Source: Aphelenchoides besseyi (Eukaryota; Nematoda; Chromadorea; Rhabditida; Aphelenchoididae). From it: a DNA stretch of 64,000 nt. Below are positions 1 through 10,410 of the stretch, piece after piece. The translations under genes and the position numbers were made by a program. The notes below the pieces were generated by a model. That model did no database searches and was not told the origin of the DNA. It saw only the letters and a program-made list of their open reading frames with translations. How positions within the stretch are numbered: the stretch's first letter is position 1; the number at the start of each line of letters is the position of its first letter. The DNA is taken from positions 6,324,001 through 6,388,000 of the forward strand of contig JAMPIQ010000001.1 in assembly GCA_024699855.1 (NCBI GenBank). Direction: 5' to 3'.

Positions 1-383
1 CAAAATTCATTCCGAGTTATGGTCCGCTGGTCCTCCCTCGGAAGTGTGAGCTGCAATAGTCGAGTGAGTAAGTGATAAGCTTGCAAACTCTTTTGGAGGT
101 CGCGAGTTCGATTTCTTCGATCGTCACTTTCAAGTGCTGCGTTCTACCAAAACGACTCCAAATAGTGAGAAAAAAGTCGATTAGATACCTCGTAGTCACC
201 TACCATTCACTCTTTTTTCGTTTTTGCTTTGTGGATACAAGACAGCAACTTGCGTTCGACAGTCGAGAGAATTGAACTTGCAACCTCCAAAAGAGTTTGC
301 AAGCAGATCGCTTACTCACCCGGCTATTGAAGCTCATACTTCCAAAGAAAGACCACCGGACCATAACTCGGAATGAATTTTGG
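1..383. repeat. Fold-back repeat of two tRNA-derived SINE-like arms
   Basis: The first 22 bases reappear as their reverse complement at about 362-383, and the similarity continues inward over roughly 190 bp per arm (for example the GCAAACTCTTTTGGAGG block near 84-100 and its complement at 283-300). The arms are similar but not identical and flank a loop of about 25 nt near 182-208. Each arm resembles a tRNA-derived head: an A-box-like stretch (GCCGGGTGAGTAAGCG in the right arm, read on the minus strand) and a B-box-like stretch (GAGTTCGATTTC in the left arm). The left end may extend beyond the window. I infer a non-autonomous element made of two opposed copies. Confidence 0.7.
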
Positions 384-681
384 CCAATATCTCCATAGGA
401 AAGTGAGATACAAACAAACGAACTTTACAACGATAATCAGCTCGTCAATTGATACCACTGCCGTCCAATTACTGCGGGATTTGATGACAAACACTCCTCG
501 CTAGTAATCAGATTCCAAACATGCATCCAAATAATAAATTTACTTCAAAAACTGAAAATTCACAAAACAACGAAACTACGAAAAAAGTTGGCTACACGTT
601 TTTTTTGATTTTCTACAAAGCGGAATTGCAGAGAGGAATAAAAAAAACCACTGGTTTCGGAGATCAGGGAAACGAATACCG

Positions 682-2263
682 TCAATTAAAGTGGCCGTTT
701 GCCAAGCCGGCGAGAACACGGACGGCGATTGTTTCGTTTTCAGTAAGTTCGGAGAATTTACGCGGAATCAGCTTCTTGATCTTCTTCGAGCTCTTGTTGC
801 CGTCTAAATGTGAACGCTTTGAGATTCCCGAAAGACGCTTGACCGACGGCCGCTTTCGCGGCGTCTCTTCGTGTTTGGATTTCTTCTGCGACTTTGTTAG
901 CGTTGTGAAAACGGGCGGCGGACTCTCGGAGCACGTGGAAGAAATGTCCGAGTAGACCGCCACGTGATCGGTTTTTGGCTGCGCGGCGTCCTCGTGTGGT
1001 GAAACTAATAACGGCGACGCCGAAGACGCGGGAGTAGACAGCGGTGGACTCATCCATTGAGCCGAATGACGACTGTCGTTCAACAGATTCAACTGAATAA
1101 TAGTAAAATGATTAACAAGAATTTGTAAATCAAAACTCACTGTTTCAACAGTTGGAGTGAACTCGGGAGTCAAAGATGTTTTCGTTACGGTTTTTTGCAT
1201 TTCCGCCAAATGTTGTTGTGCGCGAATCAACTGTTGATGAAAGTCAGTCGATTGATTGGCTGATTGCTGAAGCAAGTTCAACCATTGAGTAGACTGTTGA
1301 ACGTTCGGGACATTCTGCAAATTCGGCAACAACATGGCCGACGACGACTGTTGAGCTGCCGAGTTGTTGCCGATTAACTGCAAACACACGGGGTTAGACG
1401 TGAATCATAAGCCGCGATAAAGAAACAATCACGAAATAAGAGTGAGTCGTCTTCGACAAAAAAAGAGTGTTTCAACTTTGCACCCACGCTGCGCACCAAA
1501 TGCGTCCGTTTTCGAATGGGAAAGCGCGCCAAATGCATCGTTTTCGCGCACAATAAAAAACGATTTTTTCTCCCGCACTCGCGACCTTCGCAGCCAAAGG
1601 AGAGTACTGAAAAAACGTTCGCGATTTCGAAAAAAGGCGGGACAGATTGGAAAGACGCCAAGGTCGTCTGCGTCCAAAGATTGATTGTTTTGAGTGCGCG
1701 TTTGAAATCACAAACGAAAAGACGGGACATGGGGATTTGAAATTGAAAACTAAAAGATTGTTCAGGTCTTTCAAAGCGAACAGCCGCTCTTTCTCATGAC
1801 CTATCGGGGTCGTGCCAGTCGTAACAAAGGAAAACACAAAATCTCACCTGATTTAGAGCCAATTGCGGTCGCTGTTGATTTGCAGTTTCGGGTTGATCGA
1901 GAAACTGTTGGAGGAGCGGCAAAAGCTGTGGATTGATTAGTCCGTAAGTCGAATTGACCGTGGGACCTGTCGCAATGGCGGGTTTTGCTGCAAAACGCGA
2001 AAATACGAAACGTTTCTGAGTTTAAACTCACAATCAACCGACTGAACGACGACTGTTGGCTGAGCGGACGGCGGTGGAGTGACGTAGTGGTTGTCTGAAA
2101 GAGCCAAAAGTTAGACCCGTGGAGTGCGAAAGATGAGTACGTAGTCAAGGAGAAAAACTTTACCAAATTCCGCTTTTTCGCGCATTTCTTTTTGGATTTG
2201 CAACAGAATCTCGATTCTGCGGTGAAAGTCGCTAGTCGATTCTTGTGTCTGGATCATCACCAT
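682..2263 (-). CDS. Unrecognised Gln/Ser-rich nuclear-type protein
   Basis: I do not recognise the family. Five exons join in phase from the ATG at 2263 (MVMIQTQESTSDFHRR start) to the stop at 682, giving about 390 residues. The N-terminus is a short charged, helix-prone segment (RRIEILLQIQKEMREKAE). A Pro- and Gln-rich middle follows (PPPSAQPTVVVQ; LLQQFLDQPETANQQ; several QQS stretches), then a helix with a RAQQHLAEMQ pattern. The C-terminus is very basic (KKSKHEETPRKRPSVKR and KSSKKIKKLIPRK), which looks like nuclear localisation signals. Introns have GTGAG/GTAAAG donors, including one inside the Pro-rich part at about 1090-1142. A transcription- or chromatin-associated role is only an inference from composition. 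Confidence 0.7.
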
Positions 2264-2876
2264 TTTGGACCAAGAAAAACAAAAAGATTCACGGCCTTGA
2301 ACTGAAAAACGCGTCTTATCAATCGACGTCGTCGAACTTCAAAAAAACTGTCGGGTTAAACGGAAATTTTTAAATGAAAACAAAACATCGAATTTCACGT
2401 TCGATCGAATGCGCGTGATTGCTTTGATAAGAACGATCGATTAAAAACGGAAAAATCAAAAAAGGCGGAAAAGATTCGTAAAGTATAAGGACTCACGTGT
2501 TCGCCAGACAGGAATAAATGTCAGCAAAATTTTGTTTTGTTTGCCGTCGGACACGTAGACCCAAAAATTCCCACCGTTTAAATTAACTTCATCAGACGGA
2601 TTTTTTCTTTTCAACCAAAAAGCGTGCAACAACCGACGCAAAACTCTTCTTCTTCTCCACCAAGCTGCGCAGACGGACGCGATATTTTGTCGTGTGATCG
2701 AAGAGAAAGAAAAGTGGTGCACGACGACAAAAAAAGCGACGCGAATGGCAAACGCGAGTGGACACGCAAAGCGGGCGACAGCTGCGTATTTTGGCGCGCA
2801 ATGGAAATGACCTTTAGCGCCCGCCGACCTCCGAGATTTCTGTTGACTACGTACTCGTTTCTCTCTTTCCTCTAAA
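2264..2876. other. Intergenic, about 610 bp
   Basis: No coding sequence with family support is visible. The stretch separates two minus-strand genes and probably holds the promoter or trans-splice region of the 682-2263 gene and the 3' UTR of the homeobox gene. Confidence 0.5.
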
Positions 2877-3414
2877 CTAACTCATTTCTTGGCCGGCATC
2901 CAACGCCAAAACCGACTCGATGTTCACATCTTGTGGCAATTCGTTGACTCGTTGGCAAACTTCGGAAATCAAAACGTCAATTCGATTCGCTTTTTCGTCT
3001 TCAACATCTTCTAACGATTCGTCGCAATGAAATTCCGTTGAGTTGGAAGGTCTATCAATTCGGTTTTCTTTGTCCGAGTTCTCGTCCGGGCTTCTGCGTT
3101 TCTTTTGGCATTGCATTCGACGACGGTAGTTGGCGAGAAGACGTGTGATCTAAAATGATCGTTAAAAGACGGCGAATTGCGAAACTCACTTGTACGTAAG
3201 AAACATTAAGGCTCTTTGCTAACGAAAGTTTCTCTTCCTTGGTCGGATACAGATTATCACCATGATCAGCAACCCATTCCATGAAACGTTTCTTTTGATC
3301 GTCGCGTAGCGGTTCACATTTCTGATGAGGAGCTTCGGATCCGTCGGTGGAAACGTGAGGCGAGACCGACGATTCTCGAGGACTATCCGCCCTTTCCGCA
3401 GAAGTTGATTGCAT
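2877..3414 (-). CDS. TALE-like homeodomain protein with divergent recognition helix
   Basis: Two exons (3414-3191 and 3150-2877), separated by a 40-nt GTGAGT...TTTTAG intron, encode about 165 residues. The start ATG follows a TTTTCAG, suggesting a trans-splice site. Residues about 40-98 form a homeodomain with the three-residue loop extension of the TALE class (HGDNLYPTKEEKLSLAKSLN). The third helix reads ITRLLANYRRR, where TALE proteins have VNNWFINARRR or VSTWFANARRR. Asn51 and the basic tail are kept, but Trp48, Phe49 and Ala52 are replaced by Leu, Leu and Tyr. An acidic Ser/Asp/Glu tail follows. No MEIS, PBC or IRO box is visible, so I cannot place it in a TALE subfamily. A sequence-specific DNA-binding role is likely but altered base contact is possible. 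Confidence 0.75.
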
Positions 3415-4892
3415 TCTGAAAACGCACAAAAATGAAATCCGAAAATACGTTTTATTCAAAAAGCGAGTCAAAAAAAGAGAATTCTGCGTCTGTCTTTCCT
3501 TTTTGGCGACGGAGAAATTGCGGAGCTTCAAACGACGGGATTTTTGGCGAACGTTTTTCTGCTCACCGAAGAGTCGCAAAAAACGTAAACAAAACGACGG
3601 TCTGTGCGTGCGTGTGCAGTGCGGTGGACTCGACTTTACGAAGAGATGAGTTGGAAAAAAATTCTCCACGCAAAGAAGCGAAACCGCTCGGGCTCCACGA
3701 AAACTCGAAATGACGGCCGAAAAAAGCCCCCAAGAGTTTTGCAACGTGGACAGAACCGAAAATTTCGAAACCAGTGAGTTCGGGAGGCACAAAAACAGAA
3801 AAATATTTTCGAAAACGATGGAGTGTAAAAGAACCGACGTTGCAACTGGCGAATTTGGCCTCGCATTGCGGAAGGACAGCCGAAAGTGTTTCGTCAAATT
3901 CGCAGACGTCTGCTGATAACGCGAATCGGTGGCCAAAAAACGTCGACCGCACGAGATCAAATCAAATGAAATGCGAAGAAACAGAAATCACGCTTTGTCG
4001 CGTGTTCTTTTTTCGCGTGTAAATGGCGACACAGCCAAAACATTTCGTTTTTCAGACCGCCGCTGCGAACGTCGAAGTGAGAAAGTTGCCAGCAGACCGC
4101 GTTCCACGTCGTGCATGGAACGCGGGAGTAAAAACAAAACGTGAAAGTAGAAGTCCCTACAGTAAGTTCCGTTCAACTCACACTGCAAAAAAAAGAATCA
4201 TCGCACGTGAGTCACGAAAAAGATCACTTGGAATGCGAATTAATTTCGCCGCTCGACATCGTCGGCCGCTGGAGACCGCAAAAGCGACGTGACGAATTTG
4301 CATAGGAAGAGTGCACTCACCGGTGGGCTTCTCGTTCCCCATCACGTGCGTTTCGATTTTTCTTGTGAAGAAGTTTTTGACGCAAAAATGCGATGCGTCG
4401 CGTTTTTTGAGCGTAAGATTTCGTGCGAATTTTCAGAAAATTCCGACGAAGTTTACCCGGTGGTCCCGAATTCGATGCGGAGGTTGCTGTCTTTTTGTCA
4501 GCGGCTAATCAAACGCTTTTTGCTTCTTGTTGTTCGAACTACGTTCAGAGATTTCTACCAATCGAATGTTAAGATCTTGGACATCTTCAGATAAATTGCA
4601 ATTGCCAGTAACATTAAGCAAGCACACGACTAACTTTCGAAGTATTTCACTTGGATTTCAATTTTGTGGCGCCAATTTGCGTCGCTCTGCGTAGTATTGC
4701 GTCCATTTAAGCCAAAACTTTCGAAGGTCACACGCGCTAATCCACGCATTTCGAGCACGTGGTTTGTTTCGACCACACGCAATCACTCGTTGTCCTTCTT
4801 CCTGTTTGTCCACTCGTGATTTGCGTTTCTTCGCTCGTCCACTTCGTAATAAAAATCGTTTTCTTTTCCCAACAGCATCTCCACGTTTCTTC
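3415..4892. other. Divergent intergenic or promoter region, about 1.5 kb
   Basis: Lies between the minus-strand homeobox gene and the plus-strand gene at 4893. Short open frames exist on both strands but show no family resemblance. A TTTTCCCAACAG acceptor at about 4865-4876 just before the next start codon suggests a 5' UTR exon or trans-splice site. I see nothing else assignable. Confidence 0.5.
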
Positions 4893-6780
4893 ATGGCTTT
4901 CCAGCCGAATATGACCGTGCGGCTGAAGATGGAGATCACGACCAGTGGCACTCACAACGGTCTTTTCGTGACCACCGGATTTCAAAACGGTTTGTCGATT
5001 CTGCCACCGCAATTCGTTCATCAGCCGCCCAATCAGCCGATCTCATTCACCCCATTGCCCATCGAATCGGCAGCCAAATCTGCATCTTTGATCGAAATCG
5101 CCGACGACTCGTTTGCACGTGAATCGAATCGGCCAGAAACGTCGGAAGCTCCACCGACCTTTCAGACAACAGCGCAGAATCATTCAGATACCCAACAAAC
5201 TGCGCAAACAGCGAGAAGTGCCGCTACTCCACAACACTTCGATAATCGCCATCAGACTACTCAGTTGAATGAACCAACAAGAATTACGGTGAACGAAACG
5301 TTGCCGCGAAAAACAGAATTCGCAGTGGAACACGAGGAAACAGATGACTTTCTTCGCTCGCTGCCAATCAAAATCAACACATTTGAAGAGCGTCCGTACG
5401 TTCAACAACCTTCGGATTATGTTCTCAACGACACCACAACCACCACAACAACCGTCGAAGTCTTTCGGGCGGCTTCAGATGATACGGTCGACTTCTATAA
5501 ACTTCCTCCCGCTCCACTTGACAGTGAACAAAACGAGCAGCTTGTTCGTGCCAAAGGTCCGGCTTACGAAGTCCACAGCAAGTGAGTGGACAGTTTAGTC
5601 TCACTTCTAATCGCCGATTTCAGCACTCAAACGCGTTTTTCCGATCTTCCCACCATGCGACGTGTTCAATTCGATTCGGAACCTTACGACACGATTCTGC
5701 GTAAACAATGTTCGAAAAACAAGACCGAAATTCTCCATCGAGAAGTTGAAGATCGTCCGTTAAGTCGCAAAGAAGTTTCGTTCGAAGATGACAGTCGATT
5801 GCCGAGTCAAATGGAGAACCCAGAATTGTATCGTCCACAAAGTCGACTGGTAAATTCAAACAAACTGGCTCTTCAACTGTCTTTTTAGGATCGTGACTAT
5901 CAAACTGAGCGTACGGCTTCTTTGGAACGATGGGAACGACCGAGTCGATCGGAAACTCCTGCCTATCGTCCGAGTCGTCGCTATGAACCTCAACGTCGAC
6001 GTCAATCGCCTTTGGAATCACCGATTTTGCGTCGTCGCACCACGGCTACACCTCGACTACCGTGGGAGTACAAAAAATCGACTTCCAAACGTTCGGATGG
6101 CGCTGAGAACGTTGTGAGTCGCGAGGATGGTCAACGTTTTCCGCCGCGAAGTACTTCGTTGTCTCCAGTCGACTACTATCGACCGCATCTTGTGTATACG
6201 CCCAAAAACGATCAGTTGGTTGAGGACGACTATTACGCGAAGATGCGAGATGCACAGTTTCGTAGAATGGCCGTCGGATCGCAACGACGCTCTCGATCTC
6301 CATCGCCTTGGGAGTGGGAGGAACAGTGAGTACAAAAGTTCGGAACCCGATCAGCTTTTCTTTTCAGTCCCGAATCGCCAAACTATCGAATGGGAAATCG
6401 CAGCGTGTCGCCGAACGGTCGCTTCAAATTGTATCAAACACGTGATTGTTTGGGGAACGTTCTCTACGAGTTGTGAGTTCCAGTCATGTTTTCGAAGACC
6501 CTTGTGTTGCTTTCATGTCTTTCTTTGTGTGATCTCGCCATCTTTCTGTCCAATAAAGAGATTCAATTAGACGCAAGAGTTTAGCACACCCAAAGAAACG
6601 TCCAAGAATCCTGTTCGTGTCTACGCCTCGGACAAACTCGAAAAAATCCATCAGTCAACTTTACGCCCAGTCTCTCAGCATTCCGAAGCAGCAGAAGGCG
6701 TCAATTTCGACGAACTCAACAACGTTCGTTTGGTGGCCGATGGATCGAAGTTGCGGATCGTGCAAGAAGGCAAAATCTGA
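4893..6780 (+). CDS. Unrecognised Arg/Ser/Pro-rich protein
   Basis: I do not recognise the family. Five exons join in phase from ATG 4893 (MAFQPNMTVRLKMEITTSG) to the TGA at 6778-6780, about 570 residues. The N-terminal 50 residues look most structured. A Thr/Gln/Pro-rich stretch follows, then a long basic low-complexity part rich in RRYEPQRRRQSP-like and RSRSPSPWEWEE motifs, suitable for Ser phosphorylation. The last exon ends VNFDELNNVRLVADGSKLRIVQEGKI. Introns: GTGAGT...TTTCAG near 5583-5624; GTAAAT...TTTTTAG near 5850-5888; GTGAGT...TTTTCAG near 6326-6366; and one near 6472-6574. An AATAAA lies inside the last intron (about 6552), so a shorter alternative transcript ending is possible. 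Likely largely disordered; cytoskeletal or RNA-linked roles would be guesses. Confidence 0.7.
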
Positions 6781-7526
6781 TTGGTATAAAAAACTTCTTT
6801 TCTTGGTGATTGTACATGGAAACCTACAATCATTTATGCTCACTTTTCTACTACTCATTTGAACTGCCGATTTGTCGTCGGAAAGAAGCTGCCTATTAAA
6901 CAGTTACATTCAACTCGTCGTTACTAATCGGTTTAAACAACAACAAAGAGATCGTTCTTAACACTGGTTTGACTGTGAAGTTGAAGAGAACGTTGGTTTT
7001 CGGCTACTCTTTTTAAACAAAAGTTAACGGACGCGTTTTAAGATTTCGAATCTGTGAATACTTGGATTGCGAACCAAACCTTGTTTGAATTCTGGTATGG
7101 CAAATCGAAGTGCTATTAGACTATGACTCTCGAAAAACGTTATTGGATTGCTCATTTTAACGTTCAAAAAAGTTGAATCCAACTTGAACGTTTGGTTCTC
7201 AACGACCGGTAGTAAGAATCTTCTCAAGCAATTAACTTCTTGTTTAACGAAAAGCATAATTTGCGATAGAAACTCGACCTGTTGAATACATCGAAGAATG
7301 TCCAGCGGATAACACAAACCAAGTGATCTCTGCGAATCAAATAGACACCATTGCTCTTAGAGACCACAGAGCAGCGAATTCATCGACACAACCAAATTTG
7401 GAGGAGTTGAGAACCTAAACTCATTGTAGTGGCGAATTTCTCTTCACTTTTCGTAATTATAACAATGTTTATTCAAATTTCTGCAAAGTCTCCACTTAAT
7501 CTGGTCATTTGGATCATTCAAACTCG
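6781..7526. other. Intergenic, about 745 bp
   Basis: AT-rich sequence between two plus-strand genes. It carries short spurious frames only. No RNA gene or repeat was recognised. Confidence 0.5.
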
Positions 7527-8674
7527 ATGGATCCGCAACGCAATGTCGTGATCATCGATGATCGCAATCGTGGCTACACTGACTGGAGTTTCATTGGAAA
7601 CGTTCGCTTACAACCTCCTACTAAGAACTGGGACTACAAATACATTGAACGCGTGGATTACGGCTCTTTCGGTTAGTGCACAGCTTCTGGTCAATCAGAT
7701 CGTTTTTAGGTGAAATCCACTTGTTGAAAACTCGAGACTTGAAGACGGTTGTCTGCAAAGTTATTCTCAGCCATCCGAACATTGAATGCGAAGCTCGTCG
7801 TCACAGAATGTTAAAACACGAGGTATAGACATAAATCCGCTAACTGTGCTCTCTTGATTTTCAGGCCGAGATTCATTTTTATTTGAGTCGAAATGGCTGC
7901 AAAAGATGTCCGGAGTTTTTCGAGTATTCGTCAATCAATGGCCAAGATCCGGGAATCATAATGGAACGCTTGGGCCAGAATGTTTCGGATGCAATTCGCG
8001 ACAAAACAGTTACCGAATGGAGTGCTTTGACGATTCTGCAAGAAGTGAGTTCAATGTTTTTTGGCGCTAACATTCAATTTGAGTGCATTTTGTGTCTTCG
8101 AGAAATTCATGCTCGCGGAGTTGTTATGCGCGATATCACATTGGACAATTTTTGTTTGTGTCCACCCAATGGTCTTGGTATTCGCATCAAGGCAATCGAT
8201 TTCGGACTTGCGCACTACTTTTCGTGGAACGAAGTCGAAGAGATCAACTTTTTCCAACATCACATCGCGAATGTTCAAAACCGTGGTTCCATTTTAACTC
8301 GATCGCGAGCGTTGCACATTAACGCGGTGAGTCGAGAAATCCAAACCCATGATCTCCTGTTGTTTTAGTCAATAGCTCCGTACGATAATTACGAGTCATT
8401 GATTTACACGATTGCACATGTTTTTGGCTGCAAACTTCCTTGGTACTACACGCCCATCCAATTCCTCGCACATTCGATGGACGAAAAGGAATTTTTCGAA
8501 CAAAAGTTGCATTTCTGGAGCACTAAACCCAATGCTTTGTATGCCATTTTCACGGACATTTGCAAGATTATACAACTGACAAGACGTTCAAATAAGGAAC
8601 TCTGCCAATCACTACTTGATATCATTTCGCATCGATTGAAACAACTGACTTCTGATCATCAGGTTTTTGCGTAA
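7527..8674 (+). CDS. Casein-kinase-1-like (worm CK1 group) kinase, probably impaired
   Basis: Exons from ATG 7527 (MDPQRNVVIIDDRNRG) to TAA 8674 encode about 330 residues with a CK1/TTBK-type fold. Visible are a short glycine-loop segment (RVDYGSFGEIHLL), a presumed ATP lysine (TVVCKVI), the catalytic loop HARGVVMRDITLDNFCL and the IDFGLAHYF motif. In typical CK1 proteins the catalytic loop reads HRDIKPDNF: here the Asp is kept but the Lys two residues on is Thr and the HRD His is Met. One intron (about 8045-8084) must end at a TTTGAG acceptor to keep frame. The first intron uses a GTTAGT donor. Nematodes have many such CK1-like genes, often germline expressed. Activity is doubtful. Confidence 0.75.
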
Positions 8675-8816
8675 CATAAACTCTGCTACTCGACTATCCA
8701 GTAGCCAAGAATACAAAAGTTTACGACGAGAGTTGTTAGTTCTAAAGTCGTTCTAGTTAACTGAAATTTCAAATCTGACAGAAAATTTGAAGGTTCAAAT
8801 CTTAGAACAGTTTTCA

Positions 8817-9018
8817 TCTCCTTTCATTAACTTACCAATTCGGACATTGATTGTGCCCGAAGAAGAAGGGCGGAAAAGACAAAAAGAAAACGGTCGAGAA
8901 CAAGAAAAGCAAAGATAAGAACAACAACAAAAAGATGTGAAGACAGAAGAATCGAAACCGAAAATCGAAGAGAAACCGAAGGACGGAGATCAGGTTCTAT
9001 CTCCGAAGGTCTAAATAT
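8817..9018 (+). pseudogene. Lysine-rich 3' coding remnant
   Basis: A run reading KKKGGKDKKKTVENKKSK is followed, after a one-base frame change near 8935, by a frame ending EEKPKDGDQVLSPKV and a TAA at 9013-9015. The terminal part is repeated in the inverted copy near 27290-27340. The frame change and lack of a start suggest a decayed gene end that was carried along in the duplication. It could also be a 3' exon whose splicing I cannot see. Confidence 0.35.
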
Positions 9019-9244
9019 GACCAGTAAGTGCCATCTAATCGATCTCGTTGCTGTAGAAGTCCGCTTTTTCTCGTCCAAATAAACCATGTGCTCTTACTCG
9101 TAGCCTTTGAAGCTGATTGTTTGAGTATCGAAATGACTACGCAACAAAAGAAGCTCATTAATTAGCCGGTCGATGAGCTCATTCCAGTTCGTCGGTCACA
9201 CTGAAAACTTGTTGACATCCGCGCGGAATGAGCTTCCGTGTTGC

Positions 9245-9250
9245 TATAAA
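9245..9250 (+). promoter_or_regulatory. TATA box of the His-rich gene, copy A
   Basis: TATAAA lies 48 bp upstream of the ATG at 9298 and is conserved in the inverted copy (on the minus strand near 27055-27060). The preceding region contains a short self-complementary CATTCC...GGAATG arrangement, also duplicated. Confidence 0.6.
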
Positions 9251-9297
9251 ACTCGGAAATCAGAAGTTGAGAATCATCAGTCCATCGACTTCTAGTC

Positions 9298-9848
9298 ATG
9301 AGCCAATCAACCATTCTCTTCGTCTTCTTGACGGGATGTTCTTTGAGTGTTTTGGGATCAGGTAAACGAACTCACTTGTCATTCTGACCGTTTCTTCAGG
9401 ACTCTTCCATCACGACGCTTGGCATCCGCATTATTTGGATCATCACGACCACGAGTCTCATGGCCACGACGGCGAATGGGGATCGAAGCACGGAGACGGT
9501 TGGGGCGAGAATCACGCCGATGCTCATGATCACGCCCACGAAGCCGGATATGCGAAAGGAGACGCTCAGGATTGGGCTCGATTGGACTACGGAGGCCACA
9601 AGAACCATGCTTCTGGAGACTCGTACGCTCACGGCTATGCCAACGAACACGGAGATGGTCATGGCGGAGAAGCTGGATGGGCCAATGGACACGACGGAGC
9701 TCACAGCCATCACTCGGCACACGCTCATCGTCCACACCATTTCGATGGACATCACGGCCACTTCGATGCTCCGCATTATTTTGGTGGACATCACGGTCAT
9801 TTTCCCCACCATTTCGATGACCATCATCTGGATCACGATTGGCATTGA
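9298..9848 (+). CDS. Secreted histidine-rich protein, copy A
   Basis: Exon 1 encodes a signal peptide (MSQSTILFVFLTGCSLSVLG). A 38-nt intron (9362-9399) is followed by one long exon ending at TGA 9846-9848. The mature protein, about 138 residues, is dominated by His, Gly, Asp and Ala: repeated HDGH, HHGHF and HAHE motifs with scattered Trp and Tyr. Such composition suits binding of divalent metals (zinc, copper, nickel) or haem, but no known domain is present. A TATA box sits 48 bp upstream and AATAAA occurs just after the stop. A near-identical gene lies inverted at 26457-27007; the two proteins differ at only a few residues (Tyr/His near the start of exon 2, Asp/Asn near the C-terminus). 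Confidence 0.85.
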
Positions 9849-9893
9849 AATGATTGGTTGCAATAAATGATGTTTGTTGGCAGAAAATGTTTT

Positions 9894-10338
9894 GACTCTC
9901 TAGTGAAAGAATCAGAAGTGATTGAAGGTCGTTGATCGGATCGTGTGTTTGCATTTAATCGAACTGTCAGTTGATTATTGTTGTTGTCGATCTTAAAATA
10001 GAGGTTGAACAAGTACGTTAGAGCTTTCATTAGAGTTTCCATGGTTAGTAGAAAGCAGTTGAACTTTATTTTCTATTACCACGTGGTCGATGGAGCAGGA
10101 TTCAGCCATATGTAATGCAAGAAATGTTAGTAATTGAACATTCTTCTTTCAATCACTAATCGGTATTTTCAGTCGAAGTCGCCTTTTTTCCGTTTAGAAG
10201 TTAGATTTGTTAGTATTCTTGTGTTCATATATTTGTCTTGCCGTACATAGAAGTCTTTCCGTTTTTTAGATCACTACAAGTTATTCGCACAAAAAGTGTC
10301 GAACGCGCCAAAAGGTTCTCACAAGCCAAAAAATTGAA
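9894..10338. other. Intergenic, about 445 bp
   Basis: No gene recognised. The last 15 bp before the tRNA match the 3' flank of the other tRNA-Asp copies. Confidence 0.5.
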
Positions 10339-10410
10339 CTCCCCGGCCGGGAATCGAACCCGGGTCTCGCACGTGACAGGCGCGGATACTTACCACTATA
10401 CTACCGAGGA
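10339..10410 (-). tRNA. tRNA-Asp (GTC)
   Basis: On the minus strand a 72-nt cloverleaf starts TCCTCGGTAG and ends CCGGGGAG. The anticodon loop is CTGTCAC with anticodon GTC. A- and B-boxes are intact (TAGTATAGTGG; GGGTTCGATTC). Identical genes occur at 18905-18976 and 47162-47233. About 50 bp of 5' flank (to roughly 10462) and 15 bp of 3' flank are also shared with those copies. Confidence 0.97.

Larger units (their letters stand above)
8965..9893 (+). repeat. Inverted duplicate, copy A (929 bp)
   Basis: Matches the reverse complement of 26412-27340 over its whole length with only scattered substitutions. It covers the tail of a lysine-rich remnant, the promoter with TATA box, the two-exon His-rich gene and its polyadenylation region. 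The match starts at TCGAAGAGAAACCGAAG and ends at CAGAAAATGTTT. Equal length of both copies indicates a recent duplication or ongoing gene conversion. Confidence 0.92.

Noticed and set aside
9396..9863. 155-codon open frame on the opposite strand of the His-rich gene, conserved in both copies
   Set aside because: The CAC/CAT-GAC/GGN codon composition keeps other frames open; conservation follows from recent duplication. No start context, splicing or family supports it.
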